A stretch of 37,599 nucleotides of DNA from Elusimicrobiales bacterium. GTDB lineage: Bacteria > Elusimicrobiota > Elusimicrobia > Elusimicrobiales > Elusimicrobiaceae. The position numbers and the translations under genes are program-made. The notes beneath the pieces were generated by a model. The model saw only the letters and a program-made list of their open reading frames with translations. It did no database searches and was not told the DNA's origin. Shown here in pieces: positions 29,136 through 37,473 of this stretch (its first letter is position 1; the number at the start of each line of letters is the position of its first letter). The DNA is taken from the NCBI GenBank assembly GCA_041651175.1, contig JBAZJT010000019.1, forward strand, positions 1 through 37,599, read 5' to 3'.

Positions 29136-30790
29136 TTCAATTGCTCCGCCAGCGGGGTCAGGTCAACGATATATGCGTCGCCTGCCTTGCGGGGCTGCGG
29201 CACACCGGAGAAGCCGCCTTTTTCCGCCCGGTAGCTTTCAAGACTTTGCAGAACCGCATCCAGTTTTGAGATGTCGCGCGCCACCAGTATGGGCGAAAAT
29301 TCCGCCCCCGCATTGCGCCGGATAAATGCCAGGTCGCGCGCCAGGTCTTGCGGCTTTGTAAAGCTCAGCACCAGCGTCCCGCCGCTGTAATACTCTACCT
29401 CCGGGCAGATTTGCGGATAGCCCGGCACATAGTCGTATTCCTGATAGGTGGCAAAGCCGTCTATGTTGAAAACTGTTTTTTCATGCGCGGCCGGCATGTC
29501 CTTTATGGCTTTTGCCAGCGTGATATCCGACGGCATCACCGGATACGCCGCCGCCGGCGGAGCAAACAGCGCCGCCGCGTTCTGCGCCAAAAGCCATACC
29601 GCCGCCACCCCGCACGACACCGCCGCCGCCCCGCCCGGATAATACCGCTTCTCCCGCGCAAGCCGCAGCAGCCCGGAAACGGCTTCAACAATCATCAGCC
29701 CGGCGCAAACCGAAATAAATGGAAGCAACTGCCGCACCTGATACGAGAAATTTGCCCCCGGCAGCAGCAGCGGCATCGGCAGCCCGCAAAGCAGCAGCAG
29801 AACGGCCAAAGAGCGGGTTTCGCGCCGCGCGAAATACAGATACGCCGCCGCAGCCGCCGCGAAAACCGCAAGCGAAACCGGCGCATAGGCGGAGAGGTAG
29901 GGATTGAACGCATCCGCAATTTTGGCCAGCAGCGCGGTGTCATGCCTGCTGCGCGAAAAAAACGTATCCGCCGCGTCCCGCCAGGCGGAATGCAGGCCCA
30001 GATACCAGGAGTTTTGCGCGAATTGCAATCCGTGCGCCAGCAGGGGAGCCAGCGCGAACAGCGCGTATTTTTTAAGGCTGAATTCGCGCCGGAGAGCATC
30101 CCAGCCAAGCAGGAAACAGAAAACAAAAAGCACCGAATCAAAAGAGCACAGCGAAAGCGCCAGTTGCGCGCCCCACGCCGCCGCGTAAAGCCGGGGAGAA
30201 TCGTCTTTGTTTGCAATTATCAGGAAGACAAAAAGCCAGCGCAGCATATCGTCCAGCGGCTGATTGGCGAGGCTGTAGGAATAATCCGCAAATGCCGGAG
30301 ATAAAACATAAAATGCCGCCGCCGCGAAAGCCGCGCTTTCAGGCAGGACTTTTTTCAGCGCGGCGTAAAACAGCGCCGCGCCAAGCAGCGAAATTATTAT
30401 TGAAACCAGTTGCAGCCCGTGCGCGGATTGCACTCCCCCGAACGAATGGAAAAACGCATACGGGAACAGGTAGCCGGACGGATAATGCGTGTAAAGCCTG
30501 CGCGGCCCGACGGAGGGCGAGGTGTGCGGCGATACCCCGTGCGCGTGCTGCGCAAGCGGCGGAGTATCCAGCAGCGGCGCAAAAGAGCTGTATCCCTGCG
30601 GCGCGAAAAGAAACTTGTTTTCCTTCCAGCCGCCCTTGTCCCATTGCTTGAGCGAAAGCAGCGTCTGTGTGTCGCCGAATGACCATCCGCTGAAACTGTC
30701 CGGCGCAATAATGCGGGTACACAGCAGCAGCAAAACCGCCGCCAGCAGCGACAGAAACACTTTATCCCACAGGGATTTTGCGAGTGTCAT
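29132..30790 (-). CDS. Polytopic membrane protein, possible GT-C glycosyltransferase
   Basis: About 552 residues from the chosen start at 30790, which begins shortly before the first helix; an upstream ATG at 30847 would add 19 basic residues. Ten to twelve helices are predicted, with a large first periplasmic loop (about 30-100, containing GDTQTLLSLKQWDKGGW) and a soluble C-terminal domain (about 420-552). This is the general layout of GT-C / PMT-like dolichyl- or polyprenyl-phosphate-sugar mannosyltransferases, but I could not confirm the catalytic acidic pair. Together with the overlapping MFS gene it may serve cell-surface glycan work. A stable hairpin lies between it and the BCCP gene. 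Confidence 0.55.
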   Translation of the reverse strand: MTLAKSLWDKVFLSLLAAVLLLLCTRIIAPDSFSGWSFGDTQTLLSLKQWDKGGWKENKFLFAPQGYSSFAPLLDTPPLAQHAHGVSPHTSPSVGPRRLYTHYPSGYLFPYAFFHSFGGVQSAHGLQLVSIIISLLGAALFYAALKKVLPESAAFAAAAFYVLSPAFADYSYSLANQPLDDMLRWLFVFLIIANKDDSPRLYAAAWGAQLALSLCSFDSVLFVFCFLLGWDALRREFSLKKYALFALAPLLAHGLQFAQNSWYLGLHSAWRDAADTFFSRSRHDTALLAKIADAFNPYLSAYAPVSLAVFAAAAAAYLYFARRETRSLAVLLLLCGLPMPLLLPGANFSYQVRQLLPFISVCAGLMIVEAVSGLLRLAREKRYYPGGAAAVSCGVAAVWLLAQNAAALFAPPAAAYPVMPSDITLAKAIKDMPAAHEKTVFNIDGFATYQEYDYVPGYPQICPEVEYYSGGTLVLSFTKPQDLARDLAFIRRNAGAEFSPILVARDISKLDAVLQSLESYRAEKGGFSGVPQPRKAGDAYIVDLTPLAEQLK

Positions 30791-30803
30791 GTCCGAATCA
30801 GAA

Positions 30804-30840
30804 CGCCGCGCCGCAACGCGACTGGCGCGGCGGCGCGGCG
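30804..30840 (-). other. Perfect 11-bp GC hairpin between BCCP and membrane protein genes
   Basis: CGCCGCGCCGC and its exact complement flank a 15-base loop. There is no T run on the minus strand after it, so it may slow or partly stop transcription from the pnp-BCCP operon into the following genes. Confidence 0.45.
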
Positions 30841-30856
30841 GTTTCAAACCATTGCT

Positions 30857-31342
30857 TTATTTCTTCCGGTCTATGGCGAACAGCGGCTGTGCGGGCTTGA
30901 CCGGCCTGCCGTCCTCAACCAGCACTTTACGGACGACGCAGTCGCATTCCGCCTTCACCTCGTTGAACACTTTCATGGATTCAACAAGGCAAAGCACCTG
31001 TCCGGCCTTGACCGCTTCGCCCTCGTGTATAAACGGCGGGCTGGACGGCGACGGGGCGCGGAAAAATATCCCCATCAGCGGGCTGGGCACCACGTCGCCT
31101 AGCGGCTCCTGCGGCGCTGCGGACGGCGCGGACTGCTGCGCGCCGCCGTGCGCGGGCGCCTGAGCGTAGACCGGCACCGGCACCGACGGCTGGCGCTTGC
31201 GTACCAGCCGGACCTGCGTGCCGCCCTGGCTGAACTCCACGGTTTCCAGCTTGTTTTTCTGCATGAAGTCGTAGAGCTTCTGCACTTCATGCAGCACGGG
31301 GGAAACCTGCGGTCTGGCAGCGGTTTTTTTCTTGACTGTCAT
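30857..31342 (-). CDS. accB: Biotin carboxyl carrier protein-like (AccB)
   Basis: A 161-residue biotinyl protein. The N-terminal part (1-50) is the helix-plus-strand region of AccB, then a Pro/Ala/Gln linker (about 52-82) and a lipoyl/biotinyl domain (about 85-161). The biotin lysine is Lys124 in VESMKVFNEV, where Ser replaces the usual Ala of AMK, as in some BCCPs. It also has the thumb-like insertion SPSPSSPPF of acetyl-CoA carboxylase BCCPs. It would carry CO2 for malonyl-CoA synthesis. No accC, accA or accD is near. It begins eight bases after pnp, in the same operon. Confidence 0.85.
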   Translation of the reverse strand: MTVKKKTAARPQVSPVLHEVQKLYDFMQKNKLETVEFSQGGTQVRLVRKRQPSVPVPVYAQAPAHGGAQQSAPSAAPQEPLGDVVPSPLMGIFFRAPSPSSPPFIHEGEAVKAGQVLCLVESMKVFNEVKAECDCVVRKVLVEDGRPVKPAQPLFAIDRKK

Positions 31343-31349
31343 AGTCTAT

Positions 31350-33500
31350 TTAGCGCCTGTTGGCGGGGGAGCGCGGTCCGCGGTCCCTGTCCCCCCCTCC
31401 TCCCGTGTTGGGAATAAGGGCCTTGCGGGAGAGGCGGAATTTTCCCATGTTGTCCATCTCTATAATCTTCACCTCCACCTCCTGGCCCATCTCAAGCTCG
31501 TCTTCCACGGTGTTGACGCGGCGGTGGGCTATTTCCGAGATATGCAGCAGCCCTTCCTTGCCCGGCAGCACTTCCACGAAGGCGCCGAAGTTCTGGATGG
31601 AGACGACCTTGCCTTTGTAGACCTGGCCCACCGACACCTCGGCAGTGTAGTATTCCACGAATTTCTTGGCGGCCTCCACCTTGTCGGCTTCCACGGCGGA
31701 GATATAGACCTGCCCTTCGTCGTTGACCTCTATTTTTGCGCCGGTCTCCTCGGTGATGCGGCGGATGTTCTTGCCGCCGGGGCCGATAAGCGCGCCGATT
31801 TTGTCCTGAGGTATGGTAACCAGCACAATGCGCGGGGCGTACTGCGATGTCTCCGGGCGGGGGGTGGGAACCGCCGCATCCATGAGGCCCAGTATATGCG
31901 CCCTGCCGCGCGAGGCCTGGGAGACGGCCTCTTTAAGGATGTCAAGCGACACGCCGCCGGCTGTTTTCACGTCCATCTGGAACGCGGTGATGCCGTTTTT
32001 GGTGCCGGCCAGCTTGAAGTCCATGTCGCCGAGATGGTCTTCCATGCCCATGATGTCGGAAAGCACGGCGTAGCGGCTGCCTTCTTTTATAAGGCCCATC
32101 GCTATTCCGGCGCAGGAGGCTTTCATGGGAACGCCTGCGTCAAACAGCGCAAGCGAGCTGCCGCACACCGTGGCCATGGAGCTGGAGCCGTTGGATTCCA
32201 TGATGTCCGAGACAAGCCGTATGGTGTAAGGGAATTTTTCGTCCGTGGGGAGCAACGGTTCTATGGCGCGGCGGGCAAGCTCGCCGTGGCCGATTTCGCG
32301 GCGGCCCGGGGACATGTCGCGCTTGCATTCGCCGGTGGCAAAGCCGGGGAAGTTGTAATGCAGCAGGAAACGCTCCCTGTAAGTGCCTTCAAGGCCTTCC
32401 ATGAGCTGCATATCCTCCGGCGTGCCGAGCGTGCAGGCCACGAAAGCCTGCGTCTGCCCGCGCGTAAACAGCGCGGAACCGTGGGTGCGCGGCATCAGTG
32501 CGGCGCGGATGTCTATGGGGCGGATTTCGTCGGTCTTTCTGCCGTCGGCGCGGACACGTTTGTCCAGCACCAGCTTGCGGCTTTCCTCGTAGACAATCTC
32601 CTCTATGGACATGGAGACCAGCGCCGAAGCATTCTCGGTTTCCGCCAGGGTGGCGGCTATGGTCTTTTTGAGGGTCTTTATCGCCGCATCCCGTTTGGAT
32701 TTTTCAAGGAATGAGCCGAGGATTTTCTCTATCTCGGCGCGGGCCTTTTCGTTGCAGAGGGTTTTTATCTCCGCCGGGACCGGCGTCGGGGTGAAGGTGA
32801 ATTTCGGCAGGCCCGCCTTTTCGCGCAGCGTAAGCTGCATGCGGCAGAGCTTGTCTATCTCCGGCTTGGCGGTTTCCAGCGCCTTGAAGAGAATATCTTC
32901 CTGCACTTCCTTGCCGCCGCCTTCCACCATCAGAATGCCTTCCAATGTGCCGGCGATGATGAGGTCCAGAGTCCCTTCCTCGCGCTGGGCGTGGGTGGGG
33001 TTTATCACAAATGCATCGCCAACAAGGCCGATGCGCACGCCCGCTATCGGGCCGTTAAAGGGTATGGGCGATACCATCAGCGCGGCGGAACTGGCGGTTA
33101 TGCCCAGTATGTCCGCGTCGTTTTCCGCGTCGCTGGAAAGCACCAGCGCGGTAACGTTGGTTTCGCAGGCGTAGCCTTCCGGGAACAGCGGGCGCAGGGA
33201 GCGGTCGGTCAGCCGGGAGGAGAGAACTTCCTTGGTTGTAGGCCTGCCTTCGCGCTTGAAAAAACCGCCGGGGATTCTGCCGGCGGCGTAGGTGCGTTCC
33301 TTATAGTTCACCGTAAGCGGGGTGAAATCCGAGGGGCCTTCCTTCTGCTCCCCGGTGGAAACCGCGTTGGAAATCAGCGCCGTATCCCCCATCCTTATGA
33401 CCACGGAGCCGCCGGCCTGTTTGGCCATCAGCCCGGTTTCAATGGAAATAGTCCTATCTCCCACCTTTTCTTCAAGGCGGGTTATGTTGAATTCTGTCAT
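31350..33500 (-). CDS. pnp: Polyribonucleotide nucleotidyltransferase (PNPase)
   Basis: PNPase degrades mRNA 3' to 5' by phosphorolysis and is part of the RNA degradosome. The 716-residue protein has two RNase PH domains joined by a helical domain, the second with LVSDIMESNGSSSMATVCG and DHLGDMDFKLAG. A KH domain lies at about 565-610 (IGPGGKNIRRITEETGAKIEV) and an S1 domain at about 620-690 (GKVVSIQNFGAFVEVLPGKEGLLHISEI). Length and order are normal. It lies four bases after rpsO, the classic rpsO-pnp arrangement. GAGG precedes the start. Confidence 0.97.
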   Translation of the reverse strand: MTEFNITRLEEKVGDRTISIETGLMAKQAGGSVVIRMGDTALISNAVSTGEQKEGPSDFTPLTVNYKERTYAAGRIPGGFFKREGRPTTKEVLSSRLTDRSLRPLFPEGYACETNVTALVLSSDAENDADILGITASSAALMVSPIPFNGPIAGVRIGLVGDAFVINPTHAQREEGTLDLIIAGTLEGILMVEGGGKEVQEDILFKALETAKPEIDKLCRMQLTLREKAGLPKFTFTPTPVPAEIKTLCNEKARAEIEKILGSFLEKSKRDAAIKTLKKTIAATLAETENASALVSMSIEEIVYEESRKLVLDKRVRADGRKTDEIRPIDIRAALMPRTHGSALFTRGQTQAFVACTLGTPEDMQLMEGLEGTYRERFLLHYNFPGFATGECKRDMSPGRREIGHGELARRAIEPLLPTDEKFPYTIRLVSDIMESNGSSSMATVCGSSLALFDAGVPMKASCAGIAMGLIKEGSRYAVLSDIMGMEDHLGDMDFKLAGTKNGITAFQMDVKTAGGVSLDILKEAVSQASRGRAHILGLMDAAVPTPRPETSQYAPRIVLVTIPQDKIGALIGPGGKNIRRITEETGAKIEVNDEGQVYISAVEADKVEAAKKFVEYYTAEVSVGQVYKGKVVSIQNFGAFVEVLPGKEGLLHISEIAHRRVNTVEDELEMGQEVEVKIIEMDNMGKFRLSRKALIPNTGGGGDRDRGPRSPANRR

Positions 33501-33504
33501 TTGC

Positions 33505-33774
33505 TTATTTCCTCACTTCCAGCTGCTTGATAAGCTTCTGGTATTGGGCGAAATCCTTCCGTTTGAGATAGCTGAGAAGTCTCTTTCGCTGTCCAACGAG
33601 TTTAAGCAGGCCTCTTTCGCCCGCGTAGTCTTTGGAATGGGTTTTCAGGTGGGATGAGATGTAATTGATTCTCTCCGTCAGCAGGGCCACCTGCACCGAG
33701 GTGCCGCCCGAGTCGGTCGGGTGAGCCTGGTATTTGGCGATTACGCCGTGTCTTTCTTGTTTTGTCAGTGTCAT
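33505..33774 (-). CDS. rpsO: 30S ribosomal protein S15
   Basis: S15 binds 16S rRNA helices early in small-subunit assembly. It is 89 residues, the normal length, with the landmarks TDSGGTSVQVALLTERI, HLKTHSKDYAGERGLLKLVGQRKRLLSYL and a basic C-terminus. It is the first gene of the rpsO-pnp-BCCP operon, driven by a near-consensus promoter 38 bases upstream. In many bacteria S15 regulates its own mRNA; no S15-binding fold was analysed here. Confidence 0.97.
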   Translation of the reverse strand: MTLTKQERHGVIAKYQAHPTDSGGTSVQVALLTERINYISSHLKTHSKDYAGERGLLKLVGQRKRLLSYLKRKDFAQYQKLIKQLEVRK

Positions 33775-33811
33775 GTTCGCTTTGTTTTCCTCTTTTTTTC
33801 AACGTTAATTC

Positions 33812-33841
33812 ATTATACCCCGTCCGAAGGCGGCAAGTCAA
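33812..33841 (-). promoter_or_regulatory. Promoter of the rpsO-pnp operon
   Basis: On the minus strand TTGACT (33836-33841), an 18-base spacer and TATAAT (33812-33817). The transcript start would be about 30 bases before the rpsO start codon. Confidence 0.85.
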
Positions 33842-33855
33842 ATTTTACGCGCGCT

Positions 33856-33891
33856 AAAACGCCGCGCGGGACCGTGCCCGGGCGGCGTTTT
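33856..33891 (-). terminator. Intrinsic terminator of the polysaccharide deacetylase gene
   Basis: AAAACGCCGC..CGGG pairs with CCCG..GGCGGCGTTTT around a short loop, 12 bases after the deacetylase stop codon, and ends in T residues on the minus strand. It separates that gene from the rpsO promoter. Confidence 0.8.
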
Positions 33892-33903
33892 GCGCGAAGA
33901 GAA

Positions 33904-34842
33904 TCAGGACTGTTTTTCAAAAGCCTCCTTCAGCCTGTCCGGTGAAACTATTTTGAAGCCGTTTTCCTTCAGCCAGGGAATTAGTTTGACAATCACGGCC
34001 CGGCTCTGGGGATGGACATCGTGCATAAGCACTATGCCCTTGCCGCGCGCCCTGAGGTAGCGCGCGATATTGCCGAACAGGTCGGCGGGATCTTTGGTTT
34101 TCCAGTCGTTGGAATCTACGGTCCAGCCCACCGGAATCAGGCCCAGTTCGCTGTATATTCTGCGGGCGTCGCCGGCGCGGATATTGCCGTACGGCGGGCG
34201 GAAATACTTCGGGCGCCGGCCCGTGGCTTCCGTTACCAGCTTGATTGTTTTGGCAAGGTCGTCCCGCACCCTCTCCCAGCCGACAGAGGTGAACGGTTTT
34301 CCGCTTGGAGTGGCGTGATAGTATCCATGGACGCCCACCATGCTGCCGGACTGGCTTTCCGCGGCGGCCAGCGCCTTGCCGCTGGCGCTTTCCAGACGCG
34401 AGCCAAGCACGAAAAACAGGGCCGGCACATTGTTTTCCTTAAGGACATTGACAAAAGTCTGTGTGCGCGAAGGGTCGGGGCCGTCGTCAAAGGTGAGAAT
34501 GACTTCTCCGGGATTTAGAAACCAGTCATGCTGCTGAAGGTACGGCCTTCCCGCCGCTTTGACTATGCTGTAGTACGGTTTCGGCGCGCCGGGTTCAAGA
34601 CCGGCCTGCTCCACCTCGCCCTGTTCCGGCGGCATGTGCTGCCGTTCCAGTTCAAGCAGCCTTTCCGATTCTGCGGCTTCGTCCTGTCCGCTTGCGGCGG
34701 CCTCGGGTTGCGGCGTCTGGTGCGACCGCGCGGCTTCTATTATTTCTTGCAGGCTGGCGAATTTTCCGAAATCCTGGGCGGATACCGAGGAAACCGCGCC
34801 GGATAGTATAAGCGCAACGGCAATGAACAACGTCTTCCGCAT
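33904..34842 (-). CDS. Secreted polysaccharide deacetylase (NodB domain)
   Basis: Removes N- or O-acetyl groups from a cell-wall or surface glycan, in the periplasm. It is 312 residues with a start at 34842 after GGAGGTGAG and a signal peptide at 1-22 (..SSVSAQ). A charged helical linker (about 25-85) precedes the CE4 NodB domain: FDDGPD (118-123, catalytic Asp and metal Asp), the His pair H172 and H176 in the metal site, RPPYG (215-219), SNDW (244-247) and LMHDVH (272-277). All catalytic motifs are intact. The substrate (peptidoglycan GlcNAc or other) is not decided. The leader is unusually structured. Confidence 0.9.
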   Translation of the reverse strand: MRKTLFIAVALILSGAVSSVSAQDFGKFASLQEIIEAARSHQTPQPEAAASGQDEAAESERLLELERQHMPPEQGEVEQAGLEPGAPKPYYSIVKAAGRPYLQQHDWFLNPGEVILTFDDGPDPSRTQTFVNVLKENNVPALFFVLGSRLESASGKALAAAESQSGSMVGVHGYYHATPSGKPFTSVGWERVRDDLAKTIKLVTEATGRRPKYFRPPYGNIRAGDARRIYSELGLIPVGWTVDSNDWKTKDPADLFGNIARYLRARGKGIVLMHDVHPQSRAVIVKLIPWLKENGFKIVSPDRLKEAFEKQS

Positions 34843-34858
34843 ACTCACCTCCGTGAGT
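34843..34858 (-). promoter_or_regulatory. Hairpin enclosing the deacetylase ribosome binding site
   Basis: On the minus strand ACTCAC-GGAG-GTGAGT is a perfect six-base-pair stem directly before the ATG, with the Shine-Dalgarno GGAG in its loop and the next G in its stem. Further inverted repeats lie upstream at 34870-34920 and 34969-35007. Confidence 0.55.
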
Positions 34859-34869
34859 GGCTGCAAGCA

Positions 34870-35007
34870 GGTTTCCCGCTGTTCAAATGCAATTCCCGGG
34901 CAAGTCCGCCTTGGGAAACCGGCAAGTCACAGATAAATTATTTCAATTGCGGAGTTGCGCCGCATGAGCCATAGGACCCAAAGCAAACCGGGACTTCGGG
35001 CCTATGG
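34870..35007 (-). promoter_or_regulatory. Structured intergenic leader between asnS and deacetylase gene
   Basis: In the leader sense (minus strand) there are three more pairings: CCATAGG with CCTATGG (34969-35007), GCGG with CCGC (34949-34963), and GGTTTCCC with GGGAAACC (34870-34920). The word GACTTGCC occurs twice. No known riboswitch class was recognised. No clear promoter or terminator after asnS was found here. Confidence 0.4.
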
Positions 35008-35027
35008 ATATGCAGGGTTGTGGAGGG

Positions 35028-36326
35028 TTAGGGTTTTATTCTGTCCATCAGGCGCGGGAAGGGGATGGTTTCGCGGACATGCGGCAGGCCGCATATCCAG
35101 GCCACGGTGCGCTCTATCCCCAGGCCAAATCCGGCGTGCGGGACGGAGCCGTATTTCCGTAAATCCAGATACCAGTCAAATGCTTCCGGCGGAAGATTGT
35201 GTTTTTTTATTTTTTCCACCAGGGTGTCGTGATCGTCCTCGCGCTGTCCGCCGCCGATGATTTCTCCGTAGCCTTCGGGGGCCAGCATATCCATGCACAT
35301 CGCGGTTTCTGGCTGCTGCGGGTCGTTTTTCATGTAGAAGGCTTTTATCTCCGCGGGATAATGGTGGACTATTACGGGCCTGTCGTAGCGGCTGGAGATT
35401 ATTGTCTCCTCGTCACCGCCGAAATCGTCGCCCCATTTGGCGCCTTCGGGCTTGTCCTTTGCCAGAAGGTCTATCGCCTCGGCATAGGTTATGCGCGGGA
35501 AGGGTTTGACGGCCTTTTCAAGTTTTGAAGTGTCGCGTTCCAGCGCCTTAAGCTCGGCGGTTTTGTTTTTGAGCACGCGGGCCACAATATAGGCCACAAA
35601 ATCCTCGGCCACGTCCATATCCTTATAGATATCGCAATAGGCCATTTCAGGCTCCACCATCCAGAACTCGGTCAGGTGGCGGCGGGTCTTGGATTTTTCC
35701 GCCCGGAAGGTGGGGCCGAAACAATAGACCTTGCCGAAAGCCATGGCGGCGGCTTCCATGTAAAGCTGTCCGCTCTGCGTCAGATAGGCTTTTTCGCCAA
35801 AATACTCGGTTTCAAACAATGTGGACGTCCCCTCGCACGCGGCGGGGGTGAAGACTGGCGCGTCCACCAGCAGGAATCCGTTGGAGTTGAAATAGTCGCG
35901 CACCGCGCTTACGATTTCCGCGCGCACGTTAAGTGCCGCATGCTGCCGCGAAGAGCGCAGCCATAAATGCCTGTTCTCCATCAGAAAACCGGTGCCGTGG
36001 TCTTTGGGGCTGATGGGATAATCCTTTGCCATCTGCACGACGCGGAAATCCTTCACGCCCAGCTCAAAGCCCAAGGAGGAACGCTTGTCTTCGCGCACCG
36101 CGCCGGAGACTATGACGGAGGATTCCTGCGTCGCGGCGTCGGCCAGCTTGAACATCTCCTCGGGCACGTCGCCTTTGAACATCACGCACTGAATTATGCC
36201 GCTGCCGTCCCGGACCTGAAGAAAATGCAGTTTGCCGCTGGAGCGCTTGTTGTAAAGCCAGCCCCGTATCTCCGCTTCTTTCCCGGCATGCGCGCCGATG
36301 TCCTTTATGTAAACGTGTTCCGCCAT
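35028..36326 (-). CDS. asnS: Asparaginyl-tRNA synthetase
   Basis: Charges tRNA-Asn with asparagine. The start at 36326 (GGGGAG upstream) gives the normal 432-residue length; the reading frame is open upstream but overlaps the preceding gene. An OB-fold anticodon-binding domain (1-105) contains RGWLYNKRSSGKLHFLQVRDG. The class II core carries motif 2, GPTFRAE..TRRHLTEFWMVEPE (204-227), and motif 3, GFGLGIERTVAWICG (399-413), followed by RETIPFPR, which marks AsnRS rather than AspRS (which ends RDVIAFPK-like). GEIIGGGQRE is also AsnRS-like. Confidence 0.95.
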   Translation of the reverse strand: MAEHVYIKDIGAHAGKEAEIRGWLYNKRSSGKLHFLQVRDGSGIIQCVMFKGDVPEEMFKLADAATQESSVIVSGAVREDKRSSLGFELGVKDFRVVQMAKDYPISPKDHGTGFLMENRHLWLRSSRQHAALNVRAEIVSAVRDYFNSNGFLLVDAPVFTPAACEGTSTLFETEYFGEKAYLTQSGQLYMEAAAMAFGKVYCFGPTFRAEKSKTRRHLTEFWMVEPEMAYCDIYKDMDVAEDFVAYIVARVLKNKTAELKALERDTSKLEKAVKPFPRITYAEAIDLLAKDKPEGAKWGDDFGGDEETIISSRYDRPVIVHHYPAEIKAFYMKNDPQQPETAMCMDMLAPEGYGEIIGGGQREDDHDTLVEKIKKHNLPPEAFDWYLDLRKYGSVPHAGFGLGIERTVAWICGLPHVRETIPFPRLMDRIKP

Positions 36327-36330
36327 AAAT

Positions 36331-36900
36331 TCAACTCCCCGTTCCGTTTCCCTTTGGCAGCGCGGTTTTGCGCCTGCGGTTGGGCGGCAGCAGTTCCCTG
36401 GGTGTGGCCTGGCGCATTTCGGCCAGTTCAAGGACTGCCTCCAGCTCCGGGGCGGAGCATTCCTCGCGCACAAGCCCCGCTCCCGGCGCATACCAGCGCC
36501 GGGCGGAGCCGGAATTTTCAAGTTTTGTCTCCACCCGCATGCAGCCGGAAAATGTCCCGGCGGGGATGGAAACCCTGTCGTCAAGCGCGGCTATGGCGCT
36601 TTCGTCGCCGGATTCGCTCCAGCTTTTGCCTTTTGCGGGGGGCAGCGGAAACTCCGTCCTGCCGCCCATCACAATGCCGTCGCCGGCTATCACGGCTTTG
36701 GATGTTTTTTTGACGGTGTATAAAATGTCCGCGAAATCGCCGCGGTATTCCGTGGTCATGCGGATATGCGCGGCGGTGTTCCTGCCCGCTTTTGCGATTT
36801 TTAGCACTGTAACGGAAACCACAGCCGGGCCGTCAAGCTCGCTGCTGCGGAAATTGTACACGTACCGGGCTGCCAGCTTGAACGGAAAAAAATCTTTCAT
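36331..36900 (-). CDS. Small conserved-type protein upstream of asnS (DUF3108-like)
   Basis: A 189-residue protein without a signal peptide; the start is 36900 or an ATG five codons upstream. It begins with FPFKLAARYVYNF, then alternating beta strands: VVSVTVLKIAKAG, TTEYRGDFADILYTVKK, and RVSIPAGTFSGCMRVETKLE followed by RRWYAPGAGLVRE. The motif I-P-A-G-T-F-x-x-C-x-R-V-E-x-K and WYAPGxGLV are characteristic of DUF3108-like lipocalin-type beta-barrels, although those are usually exported. The function is unknown. It ends four bases before asnS, so both share a transcript. Confidence 0.65.
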   Translation of the reverse strand: MKDFFPFKLAARYVYNFRSSELDGPAVVSVTVLKIAKAGRNTAAHIRMTTEYRGDFADILYTVKKTSKAVIAGDGIVMGGRTEFPLPPAKGKSWSESGDESAIAALDDRVSIPAGTFSGCMRVETKLENSGSARRWYAPGAGLVREECSAPELEAVLELAEMRQATPRELLPPNRRRKTALPKGNGTGS

Positions 36901-36941
36901 GTTTATATGATACAATTTGCGGAGACTTTTCCAAACGTATT

Positions 36942-37454
36942 ATGGGTTATGCGGTTTTTCTGCTGCTGGCGCTGGCGGGCTGTTCCCGGAACAGCCCCGA
37001 TGCCGCGCGCGCGCAGAAGACGGCGCCGGAGCAGGCGGCTGATATGACCGATAAAAAGAACGCACCTTCTTTTCAGGGGGATTACGGCTTTCCCTGGCAG
37101 GCGGTTGAAGCCCAGCTGGCGGCGGGAAATTTCAAGGAACTGGAGCAGTATTACGCCGTCAAAAACGGCGTGAAAACGGCCAAACTGGAAATCGCCGCCC
37201 GTAAAAATCTCAAACGCAGCCTGCTGATGGATTCGGAAATAACCGCAGGCGACGCCGCTTCCGCCATAAGCGAGTCCGGTCTGGACGCGAAGCTGCTGGA
37301 CGGCAGCGGCGCAAAACTAACCTCCGCCGTGGACAATCTGCTGTATTTTGACATTCCCCTGGAAACTGCCGCCGCAACAGGCGTCAAACTGTCGCGCGCG
37401 GGCTTTGGCGCGCGGCTGCTGGCGCTGCGCGGCCCGTCCGGTTACGGGCAGTAG
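36942..37454 (+). CDS. Lipoprotein of unknown function
   Basis: A 170-residue protein with a short signal sequence and lipobox (MGYAVFLLLALAGC, Cys14), so lipid-anchored. A disordered stretch follows, then YGFPWQAVEAQLAAGNFKELEQYYAVKNG. The C-terminal half has helices and a beta segment with no recognised family. It starts 41 bases from the divergent gene at 36900 and lacks a good ribosome binding site. It ends 20 bases before the right-hand IS copy and appears complete. Confidence 0.65.
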   Translation: MGYAVFLLLALAGCSRNSPDAARAQKTAPEQAADMTDKKNAPSFQGDYGFPWQAVEAQLAAGNFKELEQYYAVKNGVKTAKLEIAARKNLKRSLLMDSEITAGDAASAISESGLDAKLLDGSGAKLTSAVDNLLYFDIPLETAAATGVKLSRAGFGARLLALRGPSGYGQ

Positions 37455-37473
37455 CGCCGCGCGCATGACTCCC

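Noticed and set aside
34969..35007. c-di-GMP (GEMM) riboswitch on the plus strand, suggested by CCCAAAGC and GGGCCTATGG
   Set aside because: The 5' half of the motif is missing and the plus strand is antisense to both neighbouring genes.
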